A DNA stretch of 64,000 nucleotides. Source: Deltaproteobacteria bacterium (GTDB taxonomy: Bacteria > Myxococcota > Myxococcia > Myxococcales > JAHFDP01). The notes under the pieces were generated by a model. The model saw nothing but the letters and a program-made list of their open reading frames with translations. It did no database searches and was not told where the DNA came from. Location: assembly GCA_023248955.1 (NCBI GenBank), contig JAHFDP010000001.1, positions 62,001-126,000 on the forward strand. The letters are read 5' to 3'. Both the position numbers and the translations under genes were made by a program. Of the stretch, positions 51,406-60,971 are shown in pieces (positions within the stretch are counted from its first letter, which is position 1; each line of letters begins with the position of its first letter).

Positions 51406-52494
51406 ATGCAGACGCTCATTTTGTTATCGTTGCTCCTCTCGATTTCGATTCCAACGTCGGCCAATGCCTCCGCGATAATCATCGTTCAGACGGGCAAGTT
51501 AACGGCACGCGCCCAAAAGCCCGTGACCGGCATTCAACAGGTCACCTTTAAACTTTTCGCGAACGCGCGCGGCGACGCTTCGGAAATGGCGCTGTGGGAA
51601 GAGACCTACGCGCTGCTCGTGGATGCGACCGGCGAGTACAAAGTTGAGCTCGGCGCGCAGAGCGACGACAGCGGAGCGACCAAGAAGAAACCACTCGACG
51701 CGGCGCTTTTTTCCAGCGGGGAGAAGCGGTATTTCGAGGTTTCCGTCGAGGGTGAAACGCTGAAGCCGCGGCTTGCGGTTGCGCAAGAAAAGGTGGCGGA
51801 GAAACCTCCTGTTGCCAAGACGGCCCCTGTTGCAGAAAAAACCACAGTTGCGGAGAAGACCGCGGTTCCCGAGCCAAAAATACCGCTGGAGCCGATGACC
51901 AAGCCGAAACTAGCGGAACCTAAGGCCGAACGCCCGGCGCAAAAAGAAAAAATCGTCGCCGCGCCCGAGATTCCGGAGGCGAAACCGATCGCCGAAATCG
52001 TCACGCCTGTTGACGTGCCGCCCCTCCCTTCGCCCGCGCCGGTTGCACCACCCGCGCCAATCGAAGTGGCGGTGAAGGAAATCGAACTGCCGCCACCGCC
52101 GCCTGCGAATTCAGGAGTCGCCTTTTTTCATACCAATGAAATGGGCAATTCTTTCGTTTTGGAAAGCGTGAACTATACGCTCGATGATTCGGTGATCTAT
52201 GCGCACAAAGGCGCGGTGGAGCGCGACGAGCCGCTACAAATCTTCCAGGGGAAAGTGCCCTCCGGACCGCACCAACTCACGGTGAGCCTCGTTTATCACG
52301 GCGTCGATTTTCTGATTTTCAACTACCTCGATTCGTACCAATTCAGGATCCAATCTTCTTACAGCTTCAATACCGAGGACGGCAAAACAACCACGGTCAA
52401 AGTGGTCGGCTTTGATAACGGGGACATCACAACCGAGCTCAAAGACCGTCCCGCGGTGCGCTACGGCGTGGACACCAGCGCCGGCGCGCCTTAG
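51406..52494 (+). CDS. Secreted protein with Pro/Ala/Lys/Glu linker
   Basis: A 362-residue protein preceded by AGGAG. Signal peptide ends near ANASA. An N-terminal beta domain (residues 25-120) with LTARAQKPVTGIQQVTFKLFANARG resembles domains described in surface proteins. A long linker (120-235) rich in EK, PK and Pro follows, then a second domain (240-362) with GVAFFHTNEMGNSFVLESVNYTLDDSVIY and GPHQLTVSLVYHG. The charged Pro-rich linker suggests it spans the periplasm or peptidoglycan. Function unknown. Confidence 0.68.
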   Translation: MQTLILLSLLLSISIPTSANASAIIIVQTGKLTARAQKPVTGIQQVTFKLFANARGDASEMALWEETYALLVDATGEYKVELGAQSDDSGATKKKPLDAALFSSGEKRYFEVSVEGETLKPRLAVAQEKVAEKPPVAKTAPVAEKTTVAEKTAVPEPKIPLEPMTKPKLAEPKAERPAQKEKIVAAPEIPEAKPIAEIVTPVDVPPLPSPAPVAPPAPIEVAVKEIELPPPPPANSGVAFFHTNEMGNSFVLESVNYTLDDSVIYAHKGAVERDEPLQIFQGKVPSGPHQLTVSLVYHGVDFLIFNYLDSYQFRIQSSYSFNTEDGKTTTVKVVGFDNGDITTELKDRPAVRYGVDTSAGAP

Positions 52495-53636
52495 GTTTTT
52501 CTGATGCGGTCGAGCAGAATCCGCGCCACGCTCGCGGCGCCGTCTCTCGGAAATGGGCAGGCGCGCGTCGGTCGTGCAAGAAGCGTTTCCAAATAGGGCG
52601 CCCAATGCCCGGCGCGAAAATCTTCCGGCGGAATAAACGCCGCGGCGCCGTCCCGCTCCAATGCTTCGACCAGATTCGGATATTCGCGAAATTCGCCGCG
52701 CGAAGTGTAGAGAACGCGCGTTTCATTGATTAAGCACTCGCTGACGATTCCATATCCTGGTTTCGTTAGAACCACGTCGCTGGCATGAACGAGATCGGGA
52801 TAGGAGAGTCCGCACATGGTTAAACGCGCATTTTCGATGGTGCGAAACCGCGAGGAGTGCGGCGTCGCGCTACTAACGGGCGGCGTCACCACGAACTGAA
52901 AGCGGCGAAGCTCGGGCACCTCGAGCGCCGCCGCATCGATGGCGCCGGCACCGAGGCCGCCGAAGGATAGCAACACCACCGGAACGTCCGAGGGAAGTCC
53001 GAGCCGATGGCGCGTTTCTCCACGGGAAACGGTGGATTCGCGCGCCACCAACGGCATGTCTTCAACGGCGCGAAAAGCAGCGGAGGAGACTGCGCCACCG
53101 TGAAACGGTAACCGCAAAAGGCCGTCGGCCAGCGCATAGTCAGCAGAAAAGGAGTCGCGAATTTCGGCGAAACCGGGATGCGCATCGACGAAGGCATCGT
53201 AAATCCAGTCCCACGAAAAATTTCCAAACGCCAGCGCGGGAATTCCCACACGCCGTGCCGCAACAAAGGGGATGCCCGGCATATCCGCGACAATTAGTTT
53301 TGGTTGAAGCGCGTGCATCAATGCGACTTCTTGTTCAATCAGGCGCGGCCGCTCGCTCAAGTTCGCGCGACACGCCTCCAGGGTTTTTTTCAAGTCCTGC
53401 TGCAAGCTATCGCTCTGAACAATGCCCAGATCGAGCCGCGCCGACGAGCGATCGCACGGCACACCGTCGAGCGCATTGGCACTGAACCAATCGGCCACCG
53501 CCGAACGAACATGCGCGCGCACGCGCTGGTCGAGTGCATTCAGCGCGCGAATCACCTGGTAGTCGCGCGAGGCATGGCCGAAACCATGGCTACTGGAATA
53601 GAAGAGAACGTCAATCACCGGAGTCCCATACCGCAT
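52491..53636 (-). CDS. GT-B glycosyltransferase-like protein
   Basis: A 381-residue protein with the two-domain GT-B layout: SSHGFGHASRDYQVIRAL at the N-terminus (MurG/arabinokinase-like Gly-rich loop), LIVADMPGIPFVAARRVGIPAL, and in the C-terminal half PVVLLSFGGLGAG, VVLTKPGYGIVSECLINETRVLY, the sugar-nucleotide site. Similar to the N-terminal domain of L-arabinokinase-type enzymes. The ATG at 53636 overlaps the divergent ATG at 53635; a later GTG (PVIDVLF) is a possible alternative. Confidence 0.78.
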   Translation of the reverse strand: MRYGTPVIDVLFYSSSHGFGHASRDYQVIRALNALDQRVRAHVRSAVADWFSANALDGVPCDRSSARLDLGIVQSDSLQQDLKKTLEACRANLSERPRLIEQEVALMHALQPKLIVADMPGIPFVAARRVGIPALAFGNFSWDWIYDAFVDAHPGFAEIRDSFSADYALADGLLRLPFHGGAVSSAAFRAVEDMPLVARESTVSRGETRHRLGLPSDVPVVLLSFGGLGAGAIDAAALEVPELRRFQFVVTPPVSSATPHSSRFRTIENARLTMCGLSYPDLVHASDVVLTKPGYGIVSECLINETRVLYTSRGEFREYPNLVEALERDGAAAFIPPEDFRAGHWAPYLETLLARPTRACPFPRDGAASVARILLDRIRKT

Positions 53637-54159
53637 GGACAACCATTTTGGTCAGGTCACACAGTTGCGCGCAAAGGAACGTGGCGGGCCGCCGCGTCTC
53701 TATTTTGCCTATTCCACGGTGCTCGATCGCGCGGCCTTCGAGCAATGGCGCGCCGAGCATGGCTACACCGCGTTCAATTTGCCAGCCGGCGAAAAGGCCG
53801 AGGCGCTGGACGTGTCGTTGGTCTTCGATTTTCCCTCGCGTTGGTGGGGCGGCCGCGTGGCGGGACTTTGCGATCAAGCGAACGCGCGCGTGCACGGACT
53901 CCTCTTCGAAATCGCGGCGGAAGATTGGCCGATCGTGCAGCATAAAGAGGGCGCGGTCACCGGGATGAGCATCGAACGTAAGGTGCCGGTGCAGACGAGC
54001 AAAGGCATGTTTACGGCCACCGCGTTCACCACGCACCCCGACCGCGCCAGCCGCGACGGCGCCATCAGCGAACGGTTCATGGAAGCGCTCGAGCGTGGCG
54101 CGCGCAACGCCGGCCTCCCCGAGTCCTACGTGCAGGGTTTGCGCGGGTTGGCCCGTTAA
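53635..54159 (+). CDS. Gamma-glutamylcyclotransferase-like protein
   Basis: A 174-residue protein of the GGCT-like fold: LYFAYSTVLDRAAFEQWRAEHGY, the YFAYxS start typical of gamma-glutamyl-amine or gamma-glutamyl cyclotransferases (usually YFAYGSN). VSLVFDFPSRWWGGRVAGL and GLLFEIAAEDWPIVQHKEG follow; Glu in KEG is a candidate catalytic residue. It would release 5-oxoproline from gamma-glutamyl compounds if active. The start is close to the divergent glycosyltransferase start. Confidence 0.75.
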   Translation: MDNHFGQVTQLRAKERGGPPRLYFAYSTVLDRAAFEQWRAEHGYTAFNLPAGEKAEALDVSLVFDFPSRWWGGRVAGLCDQANARVHGLLFEIAAEDWPIVQHKEGAVTGMSIERKVPVQTSKGMFTATAFTTHPDRASRDGAISERFMEALERGARNAGLPESYVQGLRGLAR

Positions 54160-54174
54160 GGCCTACTTGATATT

Positions 54175-55533
54175 ATGTCAATCAAGTATCCGGCGGGCTG
54201 GGACCGCTTTTACCGCGTGATCCGCCGCATTCCCAAGGGACGAATCGCGACCTACGGAGCCATTGCGCGCGCCGCTGGAGAGCCGCACTCCGCACGACAA
54301 GTTGGTTTCGCGCTTGCGGCGTTGCCGGCCTCTCCGCGTCCTACCGTTCCGTGGCAGCGCGTTTTGGGATCGCGCGCGCGGGGCTGGGCGGCGATCACGG
54401 TGCGCGACCCGCTGGGCGCGGCCGAGCAACGCGCGAAGCTAGAATCGGAAGGCGTTGTTTTCGACGCGCGAGGACGCGTGGCGCTGCAACGATTCGGATG
54501 GCACGCAATTCTTTTTCTGGCGTTCCTTTTTTCCGGTGCTGCGTCCGGTGCTCCGACCGCCCTACCCGATCAACCCCGCGGCCAATGCGTCCTCGACGAA
54601 GCGCACGCGCTCGACGCCGCCAGTTTTTCCGAGTTGGAACGTCTCTGTGAATCGCTCGATCGTTCCGGCGCGGGACAAATCGAAATCGCCGTCACCGCGG
54701 ATTTGCGCGATCGCAGCAAAGAGGAATTCGCAGTCGATCTTTCCAAGAAGTGGGGCATCGGTCACCGCGGAAAAGACGACGGACTGCTCGTCCTGCTCAA
54801 AGTCGGACCGCCGGGCCAACGCGGAATCAAGATCGAAGTCGGTTATGGACTCGAAGGAATTCTGCCCGATGGCAAAGTCGGGGCGATGCGCGATGCGGCG
54901 CTCCCCTTTTTGAAAAAGGCACAATGGGGGCCGGGGCTCGTTCAGCTCGTGACGTCGCTCATCGCCGTGGTGGCGGAAGACGCCAGCCACGGTGGCGCCG
55001 CCGCACGCGCATCGGCGAACGCGTCGCGCGCCGGTAACGAAGCCCGAGACGCGCTGCTCGCACTCATTTTGTCGGCACTCTTTTTCGCGGCGCTCCTCGC
55101 GCTCTACGTTCGGCGACGCTTGCCGAGCAACACGCTGATCGGCGCAGGCGCGGCATTGGGCGGCGGGCTTGCGCTCTTGATGTGGATCACCGCGGTCGGC
55201 CTCGTCGCGTGGGCCGTGCTGGCCATCGGCGCCGCGGTCAACAGCTGGCTGCTTCTCTCGATCGCGCAGCACCGTTGCCCACGCTGCGGACGCTGGATGC
55301 TGCTCGAGGGACGCGTGCTCGCCGAACCGACGCACTTCCGCGCGGGTGAAGCAGTGGATTTACAAAGCTGCGCGGCGTGCGGATACCAGCATCAGTTCAC
55401 ACGCATGCTGCAACCGTTTGGCGGGCCGTACGTCTCCGGAGGCGGTGGAGGATTCGGCGGTGGAGACGGCGGCGGATTTTCAGGTGGCGGCGGTGGCGGC
55501 TCGGGAGGCGGTGGGGCGGGTGGGGATTTTTAA
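54175..55533 (+). CDS. ATL (alkyltransferase-like) domain fused to TPM domain protein
   Basis: A 452-residue continuous frame. Residues 1-110 are an ATL domain: FYRVIRRIPKGRIATYGAIARAAGE, SARQVGFALAALP, and VPWQRVLGS where O6-alkylguanine transferases have PCHRV (Cys is Trp here), so it can bind alkylated DNA but not repair it. From residue 111 a hydrophobic signal segment (HAILFLAFLFSGAASG) leads into a TPM domain (about 130-280), two or three membrane helices, a zinc-like CPRC / CAAC pair and a Gly-rich tail. An in-frame GTG at 54478 could start the TPM part alone. The join of a DNA-binding and an exported domain is unusual. Confidence 0.82.
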   Translation: MSIKYPAGWDRFYRVIRRIPKGRIATYGAIARAAGEPHSARQVGFALAALPASPRPTVPWQRVLGSRARGWAAITVRDPLGAAEQRAKLESEGVVFDARGRVALQRFGWHAILFLAFLFSGAASGAPTALPDQPRGQCVLDEAHALDAASFSELERLCESLDRSGAGQIEIAVTADLRDRSKEEFAVDLSKKWGIGHRGKDDGLLVLLKVGPPGQRGIKIEVGYGLEGILPDGKVGAMRDAALPFLKKAQWGPGLVQLVTSLIAVVAEDASHGGAAARASANASRAGNEARDALLALILSALFFAALLALYVRRRLPSNTLIGAGAALGGGLALLMWITAVGLVAWAVLAIGAAVNSWLLLSIAQHRCPRCGRWMLLEGRVLAEPTHFRAGEAVDLQSCAACGYQHQFTRMLQPFGGPYVSGGGGGFGGGDGGGFSGGGGGGSGGGGAGGDF

Positions 55534-55542
55534 GACGCCTGA

Positions 55543-57819
55543 TCAGGTCGGGTTCGCGCCAACACAAGTGTCTTCCACGCACGTCAAGTTGTCATCGTTA
55601 CAAACGCCGCTGACGCACGGCCCTCCAGCTTCGCCAGGCACCGCACTGGCATCCGATGAGCCCGCGTTCGCTACGCCGTCGTCGGGCACCTCTACCCCCT
55701 CCGAACCATCGCTCGCCGCCAACCCCTCGTCATCAGGAAGGGAGTCCTCGGCGGTCGCCGTGTCAAGAACACAGATAGGATCATCGCCAACACATGCTTC
55801 ACCAATAGTTTCGTCGCAACTGAGGCTTTCGCAAGAGTCGTAAAGATCAGCGACATTCGGATCGTCTGGCAAATCCGAAAAGTCGAGATCGGGATTGAGA
55901 TTCGGATCGGAATCCGGATCATCGACTTCATCCGCGGATAGGTCGGACGTCTCATCTGTATTGGCGCTGTCCGTCGCATCCGGTGGTGCATCGCTTATGG
56001 TGCTGTCGCTACTTGATACGTCCCCCGGCAAGAGTGCTTCACTAGTGCTACTTGCCGAGGAATCTCCCGACCCGTCCGTTGGTTGATCGTTTTCCGCGAC
56101 GACCTCGCTGTCATCGAGTGGTGCGTCAGCCAGCCTACTTAACTTGTATTGTTGCAACAGCGACTTGGCGCCAATCGCCCCGAACGCCAATTCGACGATG
56201 GAATTGGTCATGCACGTGCCGTAATCGCGAATGGCCGTAGGAATCAGCTGGTTTGCATTGTCGTGAAAGGGCGCGCCGTTATGGCAAATGTTTTCTGGGT
56301 CGGAGACGGCAAGGTGGAGATTGGGATCCGCTAGTGCACCGGAGGCGGCCTTGGTGCATTCGGTCACAGCTCCACCGAGTCCAGAAGTCGCCAGATAAGT
56401 ACTTCCCCCCATTTGAATCAGCTCGAACGCTTTGTGCGCAACGACTAATGCCGTTGCGGCCTTACTGCCCGATTGTGCGAGTCGCTGCGCGAGACCGACA
56501 AGCCTGAGCGCGCCTCCCGGTAAAAACTGAGTGAGCGCGAGCTCCAGCATCTCTCGCCTCATCCGTTGCCAGAATTCCTTGGGCGCCAGAACGTCCGTGG
56601 TCCGGCACTGCGCTGAATGCAACGCATTAACGAGGCCCTGGGGTTGCGCGAAGCTCTGGAATTGCCGCTGTAGCGCCTTCCCCATCGTTGGACCGATGTC
56701 CTTGTGCGCCTTCGCCTGGGCTGCCACATACTCCCGCGCCATTCGTTCCTCTTCACGTGCGGAATTGGCTAGCGGCCGCGCATCGAATCCGAGGTCCTTA
56801 ACGATGCTGTAGAGATCGCCGCAGGTACTGGCCGTAAGGCCGGCGTTAAAGATGCAACTGGCGGCATGGTTGTATTCTTGAAGTTTTGTGTAAATTCTCT
56901 GGCGGTTATCTAGCAGTTGCGCGCGAAGCGCCCCTTCAATATCGCCACCCGCAGCTCCGAGTTTCTTAATCTCTCGGTCAATTTGCCCCGCCGGATCGTT
57001 CGAAAGTGGGGACAATTGAATCAGCGCGACGCCTCGCATCTTTTCGCCCAGGAGCCAAGGCGCCTCACGCAAAAGATCTTGGCGCATTTCCTCGAGCTCT
57101 TCGCGCGTGCAGGCCCGGGGAATCTTTGCATTATTGCAGCTGCGCTCCGGGTGGTACCTCTCGAACCACCAAAAGAGCGAGTTATCAAAAATGTATTTCT
57201 TGGTACGTTGGACCATCGCGCCCCAGGTTCCCAAGTAGTGGCGACAAGTCGCTCGGAGCCGGATGACCCAACGATCGGATTCGACCACGAACTTACTCGC
57301 CAGGCCGCCCTCCGGAAGGACTTCCTGGCCGAGCAAAACATCGATGGCAGCCATGGCTTCGATCGCGCCCAGCGCCGCGGCGCGGACAGCATTGGCCTGG
57401 TAGTACACGTCGGCAATCACCTTGCGGCGATTGGCGTCGTCCATGTCCTTGAACTGACTGTTCTGAATAATGCACGTGCTAATGGCCAGTGGATCAAGCC
57501 CGAGACGGCTGTAATTGTCCACCGCCAAAAGCTTTTCGAATTCACTCGCATTCTTAAAAACGTTACCGGTAATCGCAAAGCAGGCATCCGGTACGTTCCC
57601 GCCGCTGTTATAATTGTCCTGCATCGCCCGAACGGGGCACCCCAGGTACCTCGGGTCGCCAATCAAATTTGGGTCATCGGTTAGGTGTAGCGATCCCACC
57701 GCACGGAATCCCTCGTCTCTAAGCGCGCTTGAGCTCTTGCCCTTCGGAGATTTCTTGCTGTGACAAAACGCCTGGGAAGAAAGAAGCACTACAACCGCCA
57801 ATCGCATCGCTGGTCGCAT
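55543..57819 (-). CDS. Large lipoprotein with acidic Asp/Ser tail
   Basis: A 758-residue exported protein; the signal SSQAFC is a lipobox-like site. Residues about 50-550 are helical with several cysteines (CHSKKS, CPVRAM, CTREELE, CHNGAP, CTNSIVE). The last 190 residues are low complexity, rich in Asp/Ser/Glu/Pro (DDPDSDPNLNPDLDFSDLPDD), ending in a Cys-rich region with CESLSCDETIGEACVG. No catalytic motif is recognised. It is 14 bp downstream of a similarly built gene, implying a pair. Confidence 0.68.
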   Translation of the reverse strand: MRPAMRLAVVVLLSSQAFCHSKKSPKGKSSSALRDEGFRAVGSLHLTDDPNLIGDPRYLGCPVRAMQDNYNSGGNVPDACFAITGNVFKNASEFEKLLAVDNYSRLGLDPLAISTCIIQNSQFKDMDDANRRKVIADVYYQANAVRAAALGAIEAMAAIDVLLGQEVLPEGGLASKFVVESDRWVIRLRATCRHYLGTWGAMVQRTKKYIFDNSLFWWFERYHPERSCNNAKIPRACTREELEEMRQDLLREAPWLLGEKMRGVALIQLSPLSNDPAGQIDREIKKLGAAGGDIEGALRAQLLDNRQRIYTKLQEYNHAASCIFNAGLTASTCGDLYSIVKDLGFDARPLANSAREEERMAREYVAAQAKAHKDIGPTMGKALQRQFQSFAQPQGLVNALHSAQCRTTDVLAPKEFWQRMRREMLELALTQFLPGGALRLVGLAQRLAQSGSKAATALVVAHKAFELIQMGGSTYLATSGLGGAVTECTKAASGALADPNLHLAVSDPENICHNGAPFHDNANQLIPTAIRDYGTCMTNSIVELAFGAIGAKSLLQQYKLSRLADAPLDDSEVVAENDQPTDGSGDSSASSTSEALLPGDVSSSDSTISDAPPDATDSANTDETSDLSADEVDDPDSDPNLNPDLDFSDLPDDPNVADLYDSCESLSCDETIGEACVGDDPICVLDTATAEDSLPDDEGLAASDGSEGVEVPDDGVANAGSSDASAVPGEAGGPCVSGVCNDDNLTCVEDTCVGANPT

Positions 57820-57833
57820 GGGCCTTTTTCTAA

Positions 57834-59444
57834 CTAAGCGCCGGTATCTGTTGAATCTGTCGAGGCTGTCTGATCGCTTCCGTCGCCATTGTCGGCCGTT
57901 TGGTCGAGGGTTGCATTCGGATCATTCGCGAGAGGATCGTCGACGGAGCTCTCGGCATCCGCAATTTCCGTTTGATCCCCGAGATCGTCATCGTAGGTAA
58001 TGCCTAAATCGTCGAGGTCTTGATCCGATAGATTGTCGTAGTCGTCCTCCGCCGGATCGCTGACGCCGCCATAGTCAACGGGAATGTTCGGGTCGTCATA
58101 AAACGCAACGAGGTCATCGTTATTATCGACATTATCGGCCTCACTACCGTCACTTTGGGTGCCGTCACCAGTCGACGACCCGTCATCAGGTGGAGGGGGG
58201 TCGTCAGCGATCCGAATCGCCACTGTTGTATCCGAAATTACGTTTCCAAGAAGTCCTTTAAGAAGACCTTTGAGCTCACCGGTACTGTTGAAATAGATTT
58301 CATATTCAGCGAAGTGCGCTTTCATGAATTGAGTGAACGCACCGTTGGTGATCTCCTCGGCGCCGTATGAAAATTCTTGGCCATCAACAGTTTTGAAGAT
58401 CGCCCGCGATCCGGATTTTCGGAAAAATGGACCCGAATCGCCGGCGGCATTCATAATAAGGTGGGAAACGCCGGATTCTCGCACGGTTCGTATCCATTCT
58501 GGCATCTGTGCAAGCACTTTTGTCTTGGGATTCTGGACGATGCTTCCAGCGATGTTCCGGATGAAATACTCCGCGCTTCCTGGGTCTCGATTAGTAAATG
58601 GTCTTCCGCCTTTCAACCAGCGTTGGAGATCGTAAGCCAATTCCCCAAGCCCGCTATCAACTCCGAGGGCGGCGTGCGGTTCCGCAAACGCAAAAAGCGT
58701 CGGGCGTATCCGCACGGAAACGTGCATGGCCATGAATGCTTCCAGCGGCGAATCGATAAGGCCGGCCCCATTTGTCCAGAACTCTTGGACGAATGACTTT
58801 CCGTTTCCCTTTTTAGCAAACAGGTTAATCATGTTTTGCAAACCGACGCCCGGAGACCCGTTGGCAAGCTTGCCCAACTCACTGCCCATGAGCGCGCTGT
58901 AGGCCTTCACCGTGTCGCCGTAAACCTCGCCGGCGAAGCTTGGCAGTCGGCGCATGACCGTGACTTCGGTTGTTCGCAGAATGAAGTACTGCGTAAAAAA
59001 GTCCTCCGCAGCATCTTGCGAAAGGCCGCTCTCCGTCCATTTCTTGATTAGCCCAGGTTTCGCCATCACCACACGTGCGGCGGCGGCATTCATCTTTTTG
59101 AGCAGGGCTTCCGCTTCAGGTTGCGCCTTCGCGTTCTGGTAGATCTTTGTAACGGTCGCTTCGAATTCGTCAGGAGAAACGGTCTTGAACCGGAACCATT
59201 TCTTTAAGCGGAAAACGTTCTCCCCCGGTTTGTTCCCGAGCCATTTGGCAAAGCCAGCGAAGAACGTTTTCTTGCAACCTTCACAATCGTCGAACTCCGT
59301 CACCAGCTCCTTCACCAGAGCCTTCATATCGGAGAGTTCCGCGGCGCTGATGGCACTGCCGCTGGCCGAGGATTTCTTGGCCGATTTTCCGCAGAAAGTC
59401 TGGGTCACCAGCAGGACGAGCGCCGCTACGCGAACGAATCTCAT
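57834..59444 (-). CDS. Large lipoprotein with acidic Asp/Ser tail (partner)
   Basis: A 536-residue lipoprotein; GGAGGGCGT precedes the ATG at 59444. Lipobox TQTFC closely resembles that of the neighbour. Residues about 30-420 are helical with a short Cys pair (CEGCKK). The C-terminal 110 residues are Asp/Ser/Thr-rich (DDYDNLSDQDLDDLG), similar in style to the partner. Not a recognised family. Confidence 0.68.
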   Translation of the reverse strand: MRFVRVAALVLLVTQTFCGKSAKKSSASGSAISAAELSDMKALVKELVTEFDDCEGCKKTFFAGFAKWLGNKPGENVFRLKKWFRFKTVSPDEFEATVTKIYQNAKAQPEAEALLKKMNAAAARVVMAKPGLIKKWTESGLSQDAAEDFFTQYFILRTTEVTVMRRLPSFAGEVYGDTVKAYSALMGSELGKLANGSPGVGLQNMINLFAKKGNGKSFVQEFWTNGAGLIDSPLEAFMAMHVSVRIRPTLFAFAEPHAALGVDSGLGELAYDLQRWLKGGRPFTNRDPGSAEYFIRNIAGSIVQNPKTKVLAQMPEWIRTVRESGVSHLIMNAAGDSGPFFRKSGSRAIFKTVDGQEFSYGAEEITNGAFTQFMKAHFAEYEIYFNSTGELKGLLKGLLGNVISDTTVAIRIADDPPPPDDGSSTGDGTQSDGSEADNVDNNDDLVAFYDDPNIPVDYGGVSDPAEDDYDNLSDQDLDDLGITYDDDLGDQTEIADAESSVDDPLANDPNATLDQTADNGDGSDQTASTDSTDTGA

Positions 59445-59591
59445 ACGCCCTCCGAAAGACTGCAATCAGGTGTATAGAAGGTGTGCGGACAAGCTGTCGG
59501 GCTAGTCTACCACAGAAGAAACCATCGGCCGTTGCACCGCTCCCCCCCAGAGTGCTATCGCCGCGACCATTTCCAAAAGAAAGGTTTCGCG

Positions 59592-60971
59592 ATGACTCGT
59601 CTCTGCCGCGCGGCGCTCCTCCTCCTCTCCGCCGCCTGCGCCACCAGCGACCTCCAGCCTCTTCCCGATCGCACCCCCGCAAACGAGTCCATCGCCGGTC
59701 GCTTCTTCCCCTACGCGATGAAGGTCCACACGCTCCCGAACGGGCTGAGGCTGGTCACCGTCCCGTTCGACTCACCGGGCTTGGTGGCCTACACCACGCT
59801 CGTTCGCGTCGGATCGCGCAACGAAATCGAGCCCGGCCATTCTGGCTTCGCCCATTTCTTCGAGCACATGATGTTCCGGGGAACGGACCGTTTTACGCCC
59901 GCGCAATATGAAGCGAACCTGCATCGCTATGGCGCGGACAGCAATGCCTTTACGACCGACGACTTCACTTTTTATCATATCTATTTCAAAAAAGAGGGAT
60001 TGCCCGCCATTGTTGAAATGGAAGCCGACCGTTTTCAGAACCTGAAATATTCGCAAGAAGGCTTTCAGACCGAAGCGCGCGCCGTCCTCGGGGAATACAA
60101 CAAGAGCGCCTCGCAACCGCTCTTCAAGGGCGAAGAGGTCCTCGACGCCACGGCCTACGACACCTCGACCTACAAGCACACCACCATGGGGTTTATCGAA
60201 GATATTCGGGCCATGCCAAGTCGTTATGATTACAGCCTCGGATTCTTTAATCGCTGGTATACGCCGTCCAATTGCACGATCTTTGTTGTCGGCGATTTTG
60301 ACGAAGCGGCCGTCACGGCGTTGGTGGAAAAAAATTACAGCGCTTGGTCAAAGAAGAGCGACGCGGTGGAGATTCCCACCGAGAAGCCGCAGACTCAGTC
60401 GAAGACCGCCAAGATCGCCTGGCCCACGCCAACGTTGCCCTATGTCATCTATGGTTGGCACACGCCCGCGGCGAAGCGCGACACCTTGGACGCGGCGATT
60501 CAAAATCTCTTAGGATCGTTGGCGTTCGGTCCGGCTTCGCCGCTTTACAAAGACCTTGTTTTGGATCGGCAGCTCGTGGAGTCGATTGACATCAATTATT
60601 TCGATCACCGCGATCCCAATCAATATTGGCTCGATGTGAAACTTAAGAAAGCCGAGAACAGCGCCGCGGTCGAAAGTGCACTCCATGCCGCGCTGGCCAA
60701 AATTGCCTCGGGCGATATCGACCAGAAATATCTCGACACCATTAAAAGCAATCAGCGTTATTCGCTTTTAATGGGACTTGAAACGGCCGATAAGATCGCC
60801 GAAACGCTGGGAACCGCGGCCGGTCCCACGGGTGCTCCCGATGCGCTGGATCATTTAATGGTGCAGATGGCCGGCGTTTCGCGTGAGCAGATTGCCCAAT
60901 TCGTGAAGCAGTATTTCGTAGAGACCAACCGCACCATCGTCACCATCGCGCACGACGGAGAAATCCGATGA
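59592..60971 (+). CDS. M16-family zinc protease (active subunit), lipoprotein
   Basis: A 459-residue exported metalloprotease. Lipobox LSAAC (Cys16). The inverted zinc motif HFFEH is at 88-92 with the third ligand Glu168 in LGEYNKSAS, spaced as expected. A second, inactive M16 fold follows from about 230. The ATG at 59592 is chosen for the signal peptide. The stop overlaps the next gene as ATGA, as in other two-subunit M16 proteases. Confidence 0.92.
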   Translation: MTRLCRAALLLLSAACATSDLQPLPDRTPANESIAGRFFPYAMKVHTLPNGLRLVTVPFDSPGLVAYTTLVRVGSRNEIEPGHSGFAHFFEHMMFRGTDRFTPAQYEANLHRYGADSNAFTTDDFTFYHIYFKKEGLPAIVEMEADRFQNLKYSQEGFQTEARAVLGEYNKSASQPLFKGEEVLDATAYDTSTYKHTTMGFIEDIRAMPSRYDYSLGFFNRWYTPSNCTIFVVGDFDEAAVTALVEKNYSAWSKKSDAVEIPTEKPQTQSKTAKIAWPTPTLPYVIYGWHTPAAKRDTLDAAIQNLLGSLAFGPASPLYKDLVLDRQLVESIDINYFDHRDPNQYWLDVKLKKAENSAAVESALHAALAKIASGDIDQKYLDTIKSNQRYSLLMGLETADKIAETLGTAAGPTGAPDALDHLMVQMAGVSREQIAQFVKQYFVETNRTIVTIAHDGEIR

